NCBI GenBank assembly: GCA_009103225.1
Contig: RHPI01003369.1
Coordinates: 884,281 to 948,280, forward strand
Reading direction: 5' to 3'
Length of the DNA stretch: 64,000 bases
DNA from: Chlorokybus atmophyticus
Lineage: Eukaryota; Streptophyta; Chlorokybophyceae; Chlorokybales; Chlorokybaceae
Shown: positions 11,006 to 22,384 of the stretch, piece by piece
Position numbering within the stretch: the first letter of the stretch is position 1
Layout of the letters: every line of letters starts with the position of its first letter
Notes under the pieces: generated by a model
Told to the model about the DNA's origin: nothing
The model's database searches: none
The model's input: only the letters and a program-made list of their open reading frames with translations
Made by a program: the position numbers and the translations under genes

Positions 11006-11243
11006 GCGCGCATAGCCCGCCGCTGCCGGCCCCACAGGTCGCGTCGCCGCGATAGGCAGGTCGCGCCCTGCCGCGCCGACTGAACTGGTCAGTTCGGCGC
11101 GACTGCCATTAGGCAAGTCGCGACCCATCGATGATGGCACTCATAAAGTGACCATTTACGATGTTATTGGATCGTAAAACAACAACCGCGGAATCCGTGT
11201 GCAAGGCAAGAATCGAACCCGAGTCTCAAGCTCCGATGACCAA

Positions 11244-11322
11244 TGTCACAGCCCACTCGACCACAAAAGACTTGATGCTTTTATGGTCGATTTGTGGTAT
11301 TTTGCTGTGCCTTCCCGTTACA
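11244..11322 (-). repeat. TRIM LTR, copy 2 (middle)
   Basis: 79 bp, shared by the two internal units, differing at a few positions from copies 1 and 3. The adjoining primer site (11231-11242) has a base change pattern (GATGACCA instead of GATACCA). Confidence 0.9.
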
Positions 11323-11693
11323 TTCCCCCCCACTTAAGAACGCTGACGTCCTCGGCAGCTGCCCGCTCAGCTGGGGAATTACCCAAGGGGTTTGTTAGGG
11401 TCGGTCACCGGCCCCACAGCCAAAGGACCGGCCAATTTAGGCCCATACCGGTCAGCGCGCGCATAGCCCGCCGCTGCCGGCCCCACAGGTCGCGTCGCCG
11501 CGATAGGCAGGTCGCGCTCTGCCGCGCCGACTGAACTGGTCAGTTCGGCGCGACTGCCATTAGGCAAGTCGCGACCCATCGATGATGGCACTCATAAAGT
11601 GACCATTTACGATGTTATTGGATCGTAAAACAACAACCGCGGAATCCGTGTGCAAGGCAGGAATCGAACCCGGGTCTCAAGCTCCGATACCAA

Positions 11694-11772
11694 TGTCACA
11701 GCCCACTCGACCACAAAAGACTTGGTGCTTTTATGGTCGATTTGTGGTATTTTAATGTGCCTTCCCGTTACA
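11694..11772 (-). repeat. TRIM LTR, copy 3 (5' end)
   Basis: 79 bp, followed on its outer side by the CTATA target duplication and on its inner side by an intact primer site at 11681-11692. Confidence 0.9.
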
Positions 11773-11777
11773 CTATA

Positions 11778-13885
11778 CCTCCAAATCCAAATAGCACGCC
11801 AGTGCCAGGTGGCGGTGTAGGTGAGTGAGGTGAGTTGTGGTTTGTGGTTGGTTGTTCAGGGTGCGGGGAGCAGCTGTAGCTGCCCGCACTTGTACTCTGT
11901 TGGCACACAAGACAATGCACTGCCATTAACATGATGTGCATGCAGTGCATTCGGTGTATAATTGTCAGCCACACTACCTGCATGCTACCATTCACGCTAA
12001 CTTGTAGCCACCATGTCCTGAGTCGCGCGTGCTTGATCAAACACCATTCCCATCGGCTCCTACACCTAGCATGGGTTGCACGACAACCCTCAACCCCAAT
12101 CCCCTCCAAACAAAGCACCGGTCTTCCAAAGACTGCATAGGACCTGCTCCTTGGGCGCCGCCGCCATTGCTAGCGGCCATTTGCACAGCAATGCAAGCAT
12201 CCCCGCCCTCCGCCCTCGCCTAACCTGCTTGCTGCTGCTGCTGCGCTCGGTCCATTGACTGTCTGCTCAACCTGCCAAGCCTCCTTCCTGTCCGTTACCA
12301 CTTGTTGCACAGGTCCTTACATAAACCTTTGCCTGCCTGCCTGATTGCTACCCGACCCCCGCCCCGTCGCATAGCACTTAGCTAGTACACATATCTAGGT
12401 GCATAACCCTTGTAATGGATGAGCCCTACATGTGCCTGTGCTCTGCGCTTGTGTGCATGCGTGTGCATGTGCCACTTGCCTGCTACCAGAAAGTCTATAC
12501 TTTATGTGACATATAGTGTATATACGTATAGTATATGCGTATATTGCATACATATTTATTCACACATGTGTACTTATGTTTATGTACACACACACACACA
12601 TATATGTATATATATACATACATATATATATATACATATATATATACATATAATAACCATTATGTTATATGCATATGCATATATGTATGTGTACGTAAGT
12701 ATGTGTTTGCACATGCATGTTCGTGCACATAGTCTATATGTTGTATACACAAACTTGTATGATACAAGTTTGTGTATACAACAATACACGCATAAACAAT
12801 GCACTTTACTTTGTTACCACTTTGTATTCATATAAGGCAGTTATTAAGGGTGCTAACATCGAGTGTGATAATGCTTGAATAGCAGAGTGATTTTCTCGGT
12901 GCACATTGGTTCCCCAAAAATGTGCTTGGATCGAGGTTGTGCTTGGAAAGAGTGAGATTACAACGAGGTTGGACTGTGCATTTAATGCTCTTACAACGAA
13001 GTGATTATATCACCACACCTAGCAAATAACGCGATGCACGGAATTGTCATATAAGATGTTCACTTTACAACGTAAGTCACTGATGGGCCAGTTACACTCA
13101 GTGCCTGCAAACAACTGACAGCTCTTTGATAGAGTTGAGTGTGACTGGCAGCCACACACACTCAAACGTGACATCTGTATTGCACATCATAATGTATGTA
13201 ATATTTTTACGTCAACTAGTATGTGACATGTTGCGGGTGTAAAGTAGTAAAGCAATATTAAGTATATACTGCAATAAGGGCGAATGATATCATCGTCACC
13301 GTAAGAAGTAAGCATCAGAACACTCTGTCCTCAAACAAAACCTAAGATGTGGACACATGTCCACTGCTCATCTTCTTGAATATTGTTACTAACATCCGCA
13401 ACCCCCAATACGTACAAACCACACATGCACATATGCATATGTGTGACTGACTCTTTGATTGGATGATATCTACCATCTCATTCCCGCACCGCATTTTACT
13501 GTTGCCTAGAGTGCAATGAACCTCTTGCCTCTTCAACAACCGAACATTCTACCAGTTGGATCACAATGGACACAATTGTTCATTGTAGGGGAGAGAGCTG
13601 TGTGTTCGTTTTGGCATGCAGTTGTGCGTGCGTATGTGCTAGTGCATGTGTGCGTGTGTTGGTGTCAGCGCACATCGCGACTTCATGCAGAGGTACAATG
13701 CAACATTACCATCTTGTTGTGCCCTCCCTAGGAGTCTTGTGGAGGGCACAACAAAAGGCACGACAAGCCAACGATAAGAGTTAGTGAATAATCGACCGTC
13801 ACCAATCTTAAAACGTATGCACAATACACAGCTAGCTGCGTTTCTGACCCAATTCAAGCGCAAGTACTATATTCATGTTATCCCT
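11778..13885. other. gene-poor spacer with CA/TA microsatellite
   Basis: No supported gene. 12580-12660 is a CA/TA dinucleotide-rich tract. Two hairpins occur (12740-12782 and 13716-13752). The open frames here are short and low in complexity. Confidence 0.6.
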
Positions 13886-16041
13886 CTAGCTCGCCCCCTT
13901 GATTTTGCCTTTGCTACTGCTGCTGCTCATCTCCCCCATCTCCCTTCTCACCAACTCCCGCTCCTTCTCCTTGTCCTTCTCCCTCTCTTTCTCTCTCTCC
14001 TCTCCTGCACGCTCCCACTCCGCGACCACGCAGTCCCCGGGCCTGAGCCAGTCCATTGCAAGGGTCGTATCCGCCACGCTATCCCTCTCTCCACCACTAC
14101 TTCCTCGCCTCACCACCAACTCACTTCCAGCCTGAGCAGCAGACATCCCCGTTGAGGCCAACTCCTTCGCGCGTGCCCGCAGCGAGCCCACGGTTGTAGA
14201 TGGGTGGATGGGTAAGGTTCCCAACAGCGAGTGACCCGCCTGTGTGAGAAGAGAGGTTATAGATGATGTTGTGTTGGGTAATGAGAATGGTGTTGGGTAG
14301 GTGCTTCTCACCTGTTGGCCATTGAAGACGGCGATCTCGCCAATCTTAGGTTCAGTGCCTGTTGTTGTGGTGCTGTTATCTCCTACCCCGTGCGATCTCT
14401 CCTTGGCGGGTGGGTTGTAGTCACTTGTGCTGATCTTCTCACCAACGCCAAGCAGCAGCTTCGCCAGCTGGCGAGCAGGATGACAAGGTGAGCACTAGTC
14501 AAGCTTGCTGGGAGCAAAGAACATAACAAGAGTGTGCCTATTTGAGTTCAACACCTGTTTGCGCTCCGCATCATGGTGCTTCTTCTCCTGCAACAGGCGC
14601 CACTGCTGTGCCACAAGCTCCCCACTGATGCGCTCCAGTGACTGATGGGTGCACACATCCACATATGAGCTCGCATTCACAATTGCTGTATCATTCTTCC
14701 ACACCAGCAGCTGCTGCATACCTCCTCGCGCTCACTCAGTCGTGCCTGGTGCGACTGCACACGCCGCGTATGATCCTCTTTCGACCGTTCCAGTTCAGCA
14801 ACAGCCCTGCACAACACAGTATCAGTACAATGGGAGTTCGGTTGACGAGGGCAGTAGTATGCATCTGTACCCACCTTGCCAGTGAACGCTCGTTCTCGTC
14901 TCTGTCCACCAGGGCCTTTCTCTGGGTTCCCCATCAGTCAGTGGTTGTGGCGGAGGCTTAGCTGCAATTATAACAGTTATGATGGCACTCACTCTGGTCT
15001 CTTCAAAGGCGTTGCGCTCTTCTGAAAGTTTCCTCCTCTCCGTCTTCACGTACTCAGCCTCGGCCTAGCAGCACACACGCAGCTGGCGAGTTAAACTCAC
15101 AATCCCTATATGTCCTTTCATATAGCTCTTACACGCACACTAGTGCATGCACCTGCAGCGTGGCCCTGTCTCGCTCCATCTGCATCATGATCTCGCTGAT
15201 CTCCGCCCGCCGCTGCACCCTCTCACCCTCCAGCTGCAGCCAACATGCACGCTTATGTAGACCGTTGTGGAACAACCATAGCCATAACGCAACAACGACA
15301 ACGACAGCAACAGCATGCTTACTGAGTCGCGCTCCTTTGCAATGGTGCGGCTGGCGGCGTCGATGGAGGCGCGCATATCGGCCGAGGCCGTCTCGAGGTC
15401 CCTCTTCTCGCCGTCTTCACAGCACAAAGTAAACCACAAAATGACCACATGCAGACAGCAAACAATTAGCCTCGTCAGAGAGACTGACGTCATAATGTCT
15501 AACGCAGACTTACTCACCTAGCTTGGTCTTCATGGCTTCAAGCTGTGACACCGCCTGGCTCCTCGAGTGCTCAAACTCAACCCTCTCGTTTTCTGTACAG
15601 AAAGAATACTAATGGTTGATTGTCACGTTTGAAAAATTGGGTGAAGTAGACTGAGTTTGACACGCACAGTTGAGTACAAGTGTTGTTACCTACGGCTTTC
15701 ATCTCCAAGGACATCTGCACCTTCATCCTTTCCAGATCGGCCTGCTTGTCTCGCAAAGACGCTTCCAAGCAGTTGAAAATTCCTGCCCACTCCCCTCTGA
15801 CCTGTCATCAGAAGCACTCCACTTGATCAACATGTCCCTGAAAGGTCACATGCAGAGCACACTCTCGCTGGGTGCTCACCTGGTGGTACACTGTGTCCAT
15901 GGCTTCCACCGCCGACGCCGCGGATAGTATGGTGGTGGCACCTAAAGGCAAAAACGACGACGACAAGGAGGCGTACGCCATCTGCTTCGTGTGCTCCTGC
16001 TTCGCCATGGCGCCACCGCCGCCGCCGCCGTCGCCGCTCAC
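13886..16041 (-). CDS. multi-exon coiled-coil protein, function unknown
   Basis: Starts at ATG 16041 with a Gly-rich head followed by KQEHTKQMAYASLSSSFLP and a hydrophobic, Ala-rich stretch, ending in MDTVYHQ before a GTGAGC donor. Further exons give MEASLRDKQADLERMKVQ, then NERVEFEHSRSQAVSQLE, EKRDLETASADMRASIDAA, AEISEIMMQMERDRATLQAE, RRKLSEERNAFEETR, and ELERSKEDHTRRVQSHQARL. These are heptad-rich, charged segments typical of a long coiled coil. The last exon (14311 to 13886) has PGDCVVAEWERAGEERE followed by a Lys/Glu repeat and a Ser/Lys tail before the stop at 13886. Introns of 70-150 bp have GT-AG ends. The gene is head-to-head with the Gln-rich gene at 16690. I do not recognise the family; coiled-coil proteins in such organisms are often centriolar or ciliary, but nothing here proves that. 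Confidence 0.62.
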
Positions 16042-16689
16042 GTGACAGCACCTGATTTAGAAAGTGATTTGGATCGACCTGGCTGCAAGCATATCACCGC
16101 CGGCAGGTTCTGCTATAAGCATAGACAATCGACATGTGGCATAGCATTGCCAGTGTGGATTGCTAATGACAGGCATGAGTCCCACGTGGCCAATTGAGCC
16201 GATGTGTGTAACGGTTCGTCTCGGTTTCGCCTTGCTGCCTAACCACCCCTTGCCCTGCCGCCGTTTTACCAAAGAACACTCCTGCCGGTTCATGTCCGGT
16301 TATGTAAGCTCATCAGTTGGCTTGGTCTCTGCTTGCTGGCGAACTCGTGACTGGCAAGTTGAACGGCGTTGCTGGTCCACCGTTCGCGTCAGTCGTCAAG
16401 TCTACGCGCTTGTTCCCGCGCGACTGTTGTCAGCCTGCATTAGGGTTTGCGTCAGCGTGCAGCGCAGCCGCTGCTTGCTGCGGGCGGCGGCGTGGGTGGC
16501 GGCGTGGGTGGCGGCGGAAGCTTCGTGCAGGCTGACTTGATTGTTGCCTGTGTGTCTGCTACTTCTCGGTAGCGACATTGATAGCTCCATGCTTGTACTG
16601 TAAGTTGGAGTTGGCTGTGCGGTTGTTCGCAGCTGCGGGGCCAGCGCCAGGGCCGGCGCCAAGGCGACGACCAGGGGAACGGTCCTGCG

Positions 16690-19600
16690 ATGTCGCAAGC
16701 TCGGCGATCGTCCCTCCCTCAGCAGCAGCCTCAGCAGCAGTCTCAACTGCCTTCGCCCCCTCAGCAGCAGCAATCCCAGCAGCAACCGCAGGTGTTTGGC
16801 ATATTCGTGCGTCGGCTGTTGTCGTTCTTACTGTTGCGTGGCAATTGGCGGTGCATCTTGAGTTTGGGAAAGCGACGATGTAAGGGAGCAGGTTTGAAGC
16901 GTGGCTCCTTAGGTCGGGTTGTGCTTGAGGCATGTGCATATCAGTTAGGTTTAGCTTAGCCGACGTCACGCATGACGGCATCTTGCAGTTTTGCACAATG
17001 TCGGTCGGCATTGTGGTTCACACTCAAGTGTAACGAGCAAAGTCGCAGGGTTAATAGGGTTAGCGCACGTTCAGCAATGTGCGATATGAGGCGGCTTGTT
17101 TGCTTGGGCGGCGCACACACCAATCTGGGGCGGCCCAATTGATTGTCAGTGTCTTTGCGTGAGATCTGCTCGCCTGCCGGTATATGGCATTCTGTGCCTA
17201 TGCGCAGCCTAGAACAATGTACAAGATATGTAAGATAAGGTTTTACATATTTATATTTGTTGTCCAAAGCGCCCCCCNTTGGGCGGGGCCATGAAGAAGC
17301 CGTAGCTGCACACAGTGCCCGCCAAGCGGAATCCTGAGGGGACAGGCAAGCGGAAGAGCTCCTGCCCGCTAACATCCGGGCCAGCTGTTGACTGTTGTGG
17401 GCAAGTTGCCGGTTGTGTATCAACAACTTGCTGTGTGCTTGATTCGAATGTAGTAGCCTGTGCAGTGGCGAGGATCGATCCCTCCCCTCCCCTCTCCCTG
17501 TCGCCTGGCTGTACGCACTCCGGTAGGTTGGAGTGCGTACAGCCAGGCTGATGTCACGTGTAATTGTAGCACAGCAGCCAATGCGTTGTTGGTTTGGTTT
17601 TCAATTTGGACTCCGTTGTGATGTACTGCTGCAACGGGGAGTGCTGTGCATGTTGGCGTGTCTTTGGCAAGTTGACTATAGGTGTAGGTAGCCAGTTCAA
17701 GGTAGCTAGTTCAGTTTCGTCTGCATTGCTGAGCTGGCACTGAAAGGACAAAACACAGTCAATGCGAGTTGCAACGGTGATCAACAGAGCATGCAATGGC
17801 AGGCCCAGCATGGCATTGTGTGGCAAGCTGTTGTTATGTTGCATGTGGTTGTGCGGCATCAACACAGCTGAAGTGCATGTATATTTGCTCAGCAGCAAGA
17901 GAGGGGCCAGCAGTGGCGACCAGTATGGCGAGGAGGGGGAGCATACAGGGGTCGAGGCAAGCGGGTGCAAGGTGATAGCAACGGCCACGCCTCACATCGA
18001 TCCCATGACAGCGATCACAGCAACGAAAGCCATCATGAACAGTTTGATCAGGTGCCTTTCATAACTCGGTTTCTTGTGTCTTTGCAGCTATTGCCACAAC
18101 ACTCACTGTGCCTGCCACAGTTGCCGCAGTCACTTGACGATAGGATGAACGATGATGAACGGCTTCAGCACGAGATACGCGAGGTTGCTGACCGCATTGC
18201 TCAAATGCAGGTTTGTGTGTTTTGCTTCAGCTACGCGACATAGTCTTGTGTGCCTCGCATCGTTGTACTCTGACAGCAAATGACTGGACATTGCAGCGGG
18301 TGGAGAACGACCTACGATCGCAGCTGGCCGCTCGAAGCGAGGTTGCCCGGCTGCAGAAGGCTTTGGCAGACTCGCAGGAGCATGTTGAGCAGATAGAGGC
18401 TGGGCACAGAGTAAGTTGCGCTTGATTTTGCCACAGTCTTGTCGTTTGCACAACAACAGGTTTCAGTACTCTGTTCGTATGCACTTGCATGTATCTAGAT
18501 GCATACATGCATGTGTTCTTATCTAGTATGGAAGATTGGTGTGCACTGATTACAGTGGCTGATTGACCTTTCTGACCTGCACTGCAATCACAGCAAGCTT
18601 TGTGGGAGAAAGATGAGCACTTGCAGCAGCTTGCACAGCAAGTACAGCAGAAGGAAGCTGAGGTGGGTTCAGAAGCAATGTGTGTGTGCGGCGTATGTCC
18701 AGGTCTTTGTCTGGTTGTCAACAGTCAAGTCCATGTGCAGCTGTGGGCCAAAGAGACACAACTACAAGAACGCGATGAGCAGATCTCAGAAGCCAGGTGA
18801 GATCAAGTGCAGGTCGGGTACTGAGGTCGCAAAGCTTCTCGAGATGCATGTTGAGCCAGCCACTTCATTGCAGGCGTCAGGTTGGAGACGAGCTGAATGC
18901 AGAGCGCACACGGGCATCTGCTTTGGAGGCTGATGTAGCCGAACGAGATCGACGACTGGAGCAGCTTGAGCGCCAGCTGGATGGACTTCTTGCACGCGAG
19001 GAGGAAGCTGAGCGGCAATTGCAGGATGCAAATAACCAGGTACAAAGAGCCGGCAGGCATTACCGGTGTAGTAGGTAAACGTATATATTGCAGGATGCAA
19101 ATAACCAGGTACAAAGAGCCGGCAGGCATTACCGGTGTAGTAGGTAAACGTATATATGCAAGCCAGATATAGCCTCGTGATTTGCACTTTTCTTGCTCAT
19201 GATGCTCATGGTGCGTTGAGCCAAGCGTCGTGTGTATTACATGTCTAGCTTGAGGAGCAATTGGAGCATGTGCGCAACAAGGATGCACAGTTGGTGGATA
19301 CATCACAGCACGTTGAAGACATGCGGCAGCAATGGGCGCAGCAGATTGAAGAGATGCGTCAGTACCACCTTCAACAGGTAGACCACAGTCTCACGGACGG
19401 TGCATACAACATCTCATAGCTGCCATGTTGACCGCTTCGCCATTCGCAGGCTCATGGCCTACAACAGCAGCTGCGCGAAACGCGGGAGCAGTTGCATGGC
19501 ATGTGGCTGGGCAGCCAGGCAGCAGCTGCTCAGCATGTAGAGCGTGAGAATTACCATCGCGCCTACGTTCACCAGCTACAGGTGAACATGTGATGAGCTT

Positions 19601-20479
19601 ATCATGCCAGTGTTCGCGTAATGTAGGTTGCACCTTTGCATTGTAGCGGCAGACAGTCTGCATATGTGCCTGTGCATGCAGTCTGTTGTCAAAGCGAAAG
19701 TTTTGTTGAAACACCAGGTGCAACTGAAGGAAGCCCACGACAGGCTAGCAGCAGCTGGTATTCAGCCAGTGACAAACAACCGCGCATTCCCTGCTGAGTT
19801 TGTGCCACAACAGAACTCAAATATGCGGTTATCTGACCCCCTTCCCAATGCAACCGCCACAAACATTCTGCTCGCTACTCAACCGCATCCCCAATCTGTC
19901 ATGGCGCCTGGTCTGCCAATCAGTACACCCCCCCCCACTAGTTTGCGGCCAGCCAATGGCACACCGCCACAGCCCGCGCTACCAAACGCTCAAGCTTCTA
20001 CTCAGGTGCTCTGAAGTGCGTTATGTTGCAACATGTACCTAAGCTTCAACGCATTGTATGTCTCTCATTCATGTTGCTAGTCAAGGTTGCAGTTCTGTGT
20101 TGCAGGTCGATGAATGCTTGCTGTGCTATCTGCTGACAGTTTGTTTCTGCGTGTCCAGGCCGAGCACAGTTCTGAAGCACAAGCCCCGTCCAATCACATG
20201 TCGCAAGGGGTTGCTGCAGCATCTCTCGCCAATGGACTATCTGCCGCAGCAGGACCATTCCGGTTTGGGTCGCTACCGACGCCAGATCCAACACTGCTTC
20301 AGACCCTGATGCCGGTACCTAACAAGAACGGCGTCATCGGGCCCAAGTTGGAAAGCACTACGTCGGCAGTGGCTGTCACGCCCATAGCAGTCGTGCGGCC
20401 GGCAAGCCAAGGACGCAACAGCAACATTGCCAAAGCGCAGAATCAAAGTGTTCTGCAGCACGATGAGCTGCAGACACAG

Positions 20480-20511
<32 letters not shown>

Positions 20512-20629
20512 ACAGCAGCCGCAAGAACAGCATCCGCCTGAGCCCATGCTTGGTGACAAGTCGGGAGTCAGGAAGGATTCACAACGCCGGCATGACAACC
20601 GCAAACCGAAGGTGGTTGTTGCGGCGTGA
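16690..20629 (+). CDS. Gln-rich, RG-containing coiled-coil protein, function unknown
   Basis: A likely first exon at 16690 encodes MSQARRSSLPQQQPQQQ and ends at a CAG|GTGTTT donor (16792). The next, near 17895, encodes QQERGQQWRPVWRGGG with an RG-rich and then His/Ser-rich stretch (frame kept). Later exons form a long coiled coil: NDDERLQHEIREVADRIAQ, LRSQLAARSEVARLQKALA, EKDEHLQQLAQQVQQKEAE, AERDRRLEQLERQLDGLLA, QHVEDMRQQWAQQIEEMRQ, KHQVQLKEAHDRLAAAG. The tail is Pro/Ser/Thr-rich with a polyglutamine run coded by CAG/CAA (about 20478-20517) and a basic end, KDSQRRHDNRKPKVVVAA. Intron 1 contains an exact 201-bp copy of glycosylase exon 1 (17279-17479). A 69-bp tandem duplication sits on one exon-intron border (19021-19157). 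The RG and Q-rich parts fit an RNA-binding or condensate-forming protein, but that is speculation. Confidence 0.62.
17279..17479 (-). repeat. 201-bp exact copy of part of glycosylase exon 1
   Basis: Identical by eye over 201 bp, and of equal length, to 28127-28327, which is coding there. Here it lies inside an intron of an unrelated gene on the other strand. An ambiguous base sits two bases before its left edge (17278), so either a recent duplication or a misjoin could explain it. Confidence 0.88.
19021..19157 (+). repeat. 69-bp tandem duplication over a splice site
   Basis: Two head-to-tail copies with a 69-bp period. Each contains GATGCAAATAACCAG followed by GTACAA, that is, the end of an exon and its donor. 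Copy 2 is preceded by TATATTGCAG, which looks like an acceptor. Confidence 0.9.
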
Positions 20630-22384
20630 TTGGCTGGTTTGTACAACTGCGTACGTGTTTACTGAGTGGTCGGGCACAGGACGGTTCAACCAAGAGAGAT
20701 GACAGGTGGCGAAGCAAAGGCAACGAGAAGATGCACGAATTGCCTGAGCGCACGCAATAGCAAGATCTGGCACATGAACGCCTAACAAGCCGTGCCAAAC
20801 TTGAGCATCCAGACTCGGCCAAGCTGCTGCCATCTGTTAGCATGTTGTTGGAGGCTTGCCTAGTGACAACCTGTCTTGATGCTGTTTATGACAAGTGGGT
20901 CACCAATCATTGCGCCACACAATAATAACGAGTTCACAACAAGCTGACAACATGTGCCAGCGGCATGATTCTGCTTGTGCTTGCGCGTACGATTCATTGC
21001 TGAAGTTGAGAATGGTATGCGTGAGCTGTGCTATGCAGGTTGCTGGACCGCAGGGGTGCCTCCAGCTACTTGCACTGGTTCTGGCCACATGTACATTTGT
21101 ATATGTAGACTGCTGCATAATCTTCAATTAGGGTACAAATGCACATGTGCGCAAGTGTGTGCACTTATCAACCAAGTCTGTATAGCAGTAAAAAGAAATC
21201 ACACATTATTCCTGCGTCTTCGCACTGCTCTCGGGGACCAAGCCCTCGTGAAAACGTTTGCACGCAGTGTGTTACGTTATGTGAATATTGTGTACTGGGT
21301 AGGCAGCTACGTGTATATGCATGACATTGTTAAGCTGTGATGTATGCATCATGATTGTAAGAAGCTCACTCGCAGGGTAAAAATTCTGCTATGGGGTTGT
21401 TGAGTCGGCGTCAAGACGTTGAGTGCCGTTGATGGACATGCATTGTTTCAGCAAAAGTGCGATCAACAAGTCGGTCCATGCAAAGTTTTATGCCATATTT
21501 TCATGACACATTGCAAGCCACTCCAGTCATTAAGGCATCGCATCCATTCAGACTGCAAGTTGCGACATAGTTGTAAGCGCAAATCTTGTGTCAAACATGG
21601 CTGGGTTGTTGCAAGATATGTTCAAGCAAGGCTGCAGGCTGTTGCCTTGCTTGAACATAGAAGAGCAGCGTCGAGTCAACACTATCTCCTTAACAAAAAA
21701 CGTAAAAAGAATGTTCTGAACACCCGTCCATTTGGCCTCCCGGGAGATTTTGAATCAACTCGTTAGCGGATTGGGGAAACTGCAAGGAGGATAAGTCCCA
21801 TGCCTGGCTTTACTTGCATGCCATTTGATGTAACCACAATCGTGCCATGCTCGCATGCTATGTATTGTATTGGATGCCTATGCAAAACCCAACTGGAGTT
21901 GATGCTGATGGAAACGACGCAACCAGGCGCCTGTGCACGCTAATGTTGGAAGAAAACCTCTTACCGCACCACTTCATACAATTTAACAACACATACACAG
22001 CACAGATTATGTACCTCTACAGCATGTGGCGCTGATGCAAACAACTCAACCAGGCGCCTGTGCACACTACCGTCGGGAGACAACCTCTTATTGCATCAAT
22101 AGAGTGCCATACAACCTAACAACACATATACAGCACAGACTACTATCCTCTAGAGCATGGCGGTGCTGATACTGATTCAACAATGCAACCAGGCACCTGT
22201 GCACCCTAATGTTGGAAGAAATCCTCTTGTTGCATTACTCTATACAGTGCCATACAACCTGACAACGAATACACATCACAGATTATTTAACCCTCTACAG
22301 CATGCGACGCAGCTAGTTCAAAGGCCACTGCGACACTATGTACAGCAGTATGAATACAACACGCATGCCTCCCAGCGGAAGCGC
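20630..22384. other. intergenic region with hairpin and three diverged repeats
   Basis: No gene is supported. A 15-bp-arm perfect hairpin lies at 21618-21658. Three diverged copies of a 125-140-bp unit, each containing CAACCAGGC(G/A)CCTGTGCAC, run from about 21915 to 22310. Confidence 0.6.

Larger units (their letters stand above)
10765..11772 (-). mobile_element. tandem TRIM-like LTR mini-retrotransposon (LTR-int-LTR-int-LTR)
   Basis: Three 79-bp repeats (10765-10843, 11244-11322, 11694-11772) read TGTAACGGGA...TGTGACA on the minus strand. Each of the two internal units (about 370-400 bp) begins on its 5' side with a TGGTATCGGAGC-type primer site (11681-11692; altered at 11231-11242) and ends with TAAGTGGGGGGGAA next to the following LTR. 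The array is flanked by CTATA at 10760-10764 and 11773-11777. There is no protein-coding capacity. These are the defining marks of TRIM elements, including the tandem form known from plants. Primer site, polypurine tract and the first eight LTR bases match the neighbouring chromovirus, suggesting mobilisation by such an element. Confidence 0.92.

Noticed and set aside
11641-11693. Possible tRNA gene (CAGGAATCGAACC and GATACCA)
   Set aside because: No complete cloverleaf can be folded, and the position directly inside a TRIM LTR explains it as a primer site.
12535-12835. Tyr/Ile/His-rich ORFs of 60-140 codons
   Set aside because: They are translations of the CA/TA microsatellite.
21915-22310. 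CRISPR-like array
   Set aside because: The three copies are long, diverged and without unique spacers; this is eukaryotic nuclear DNA.
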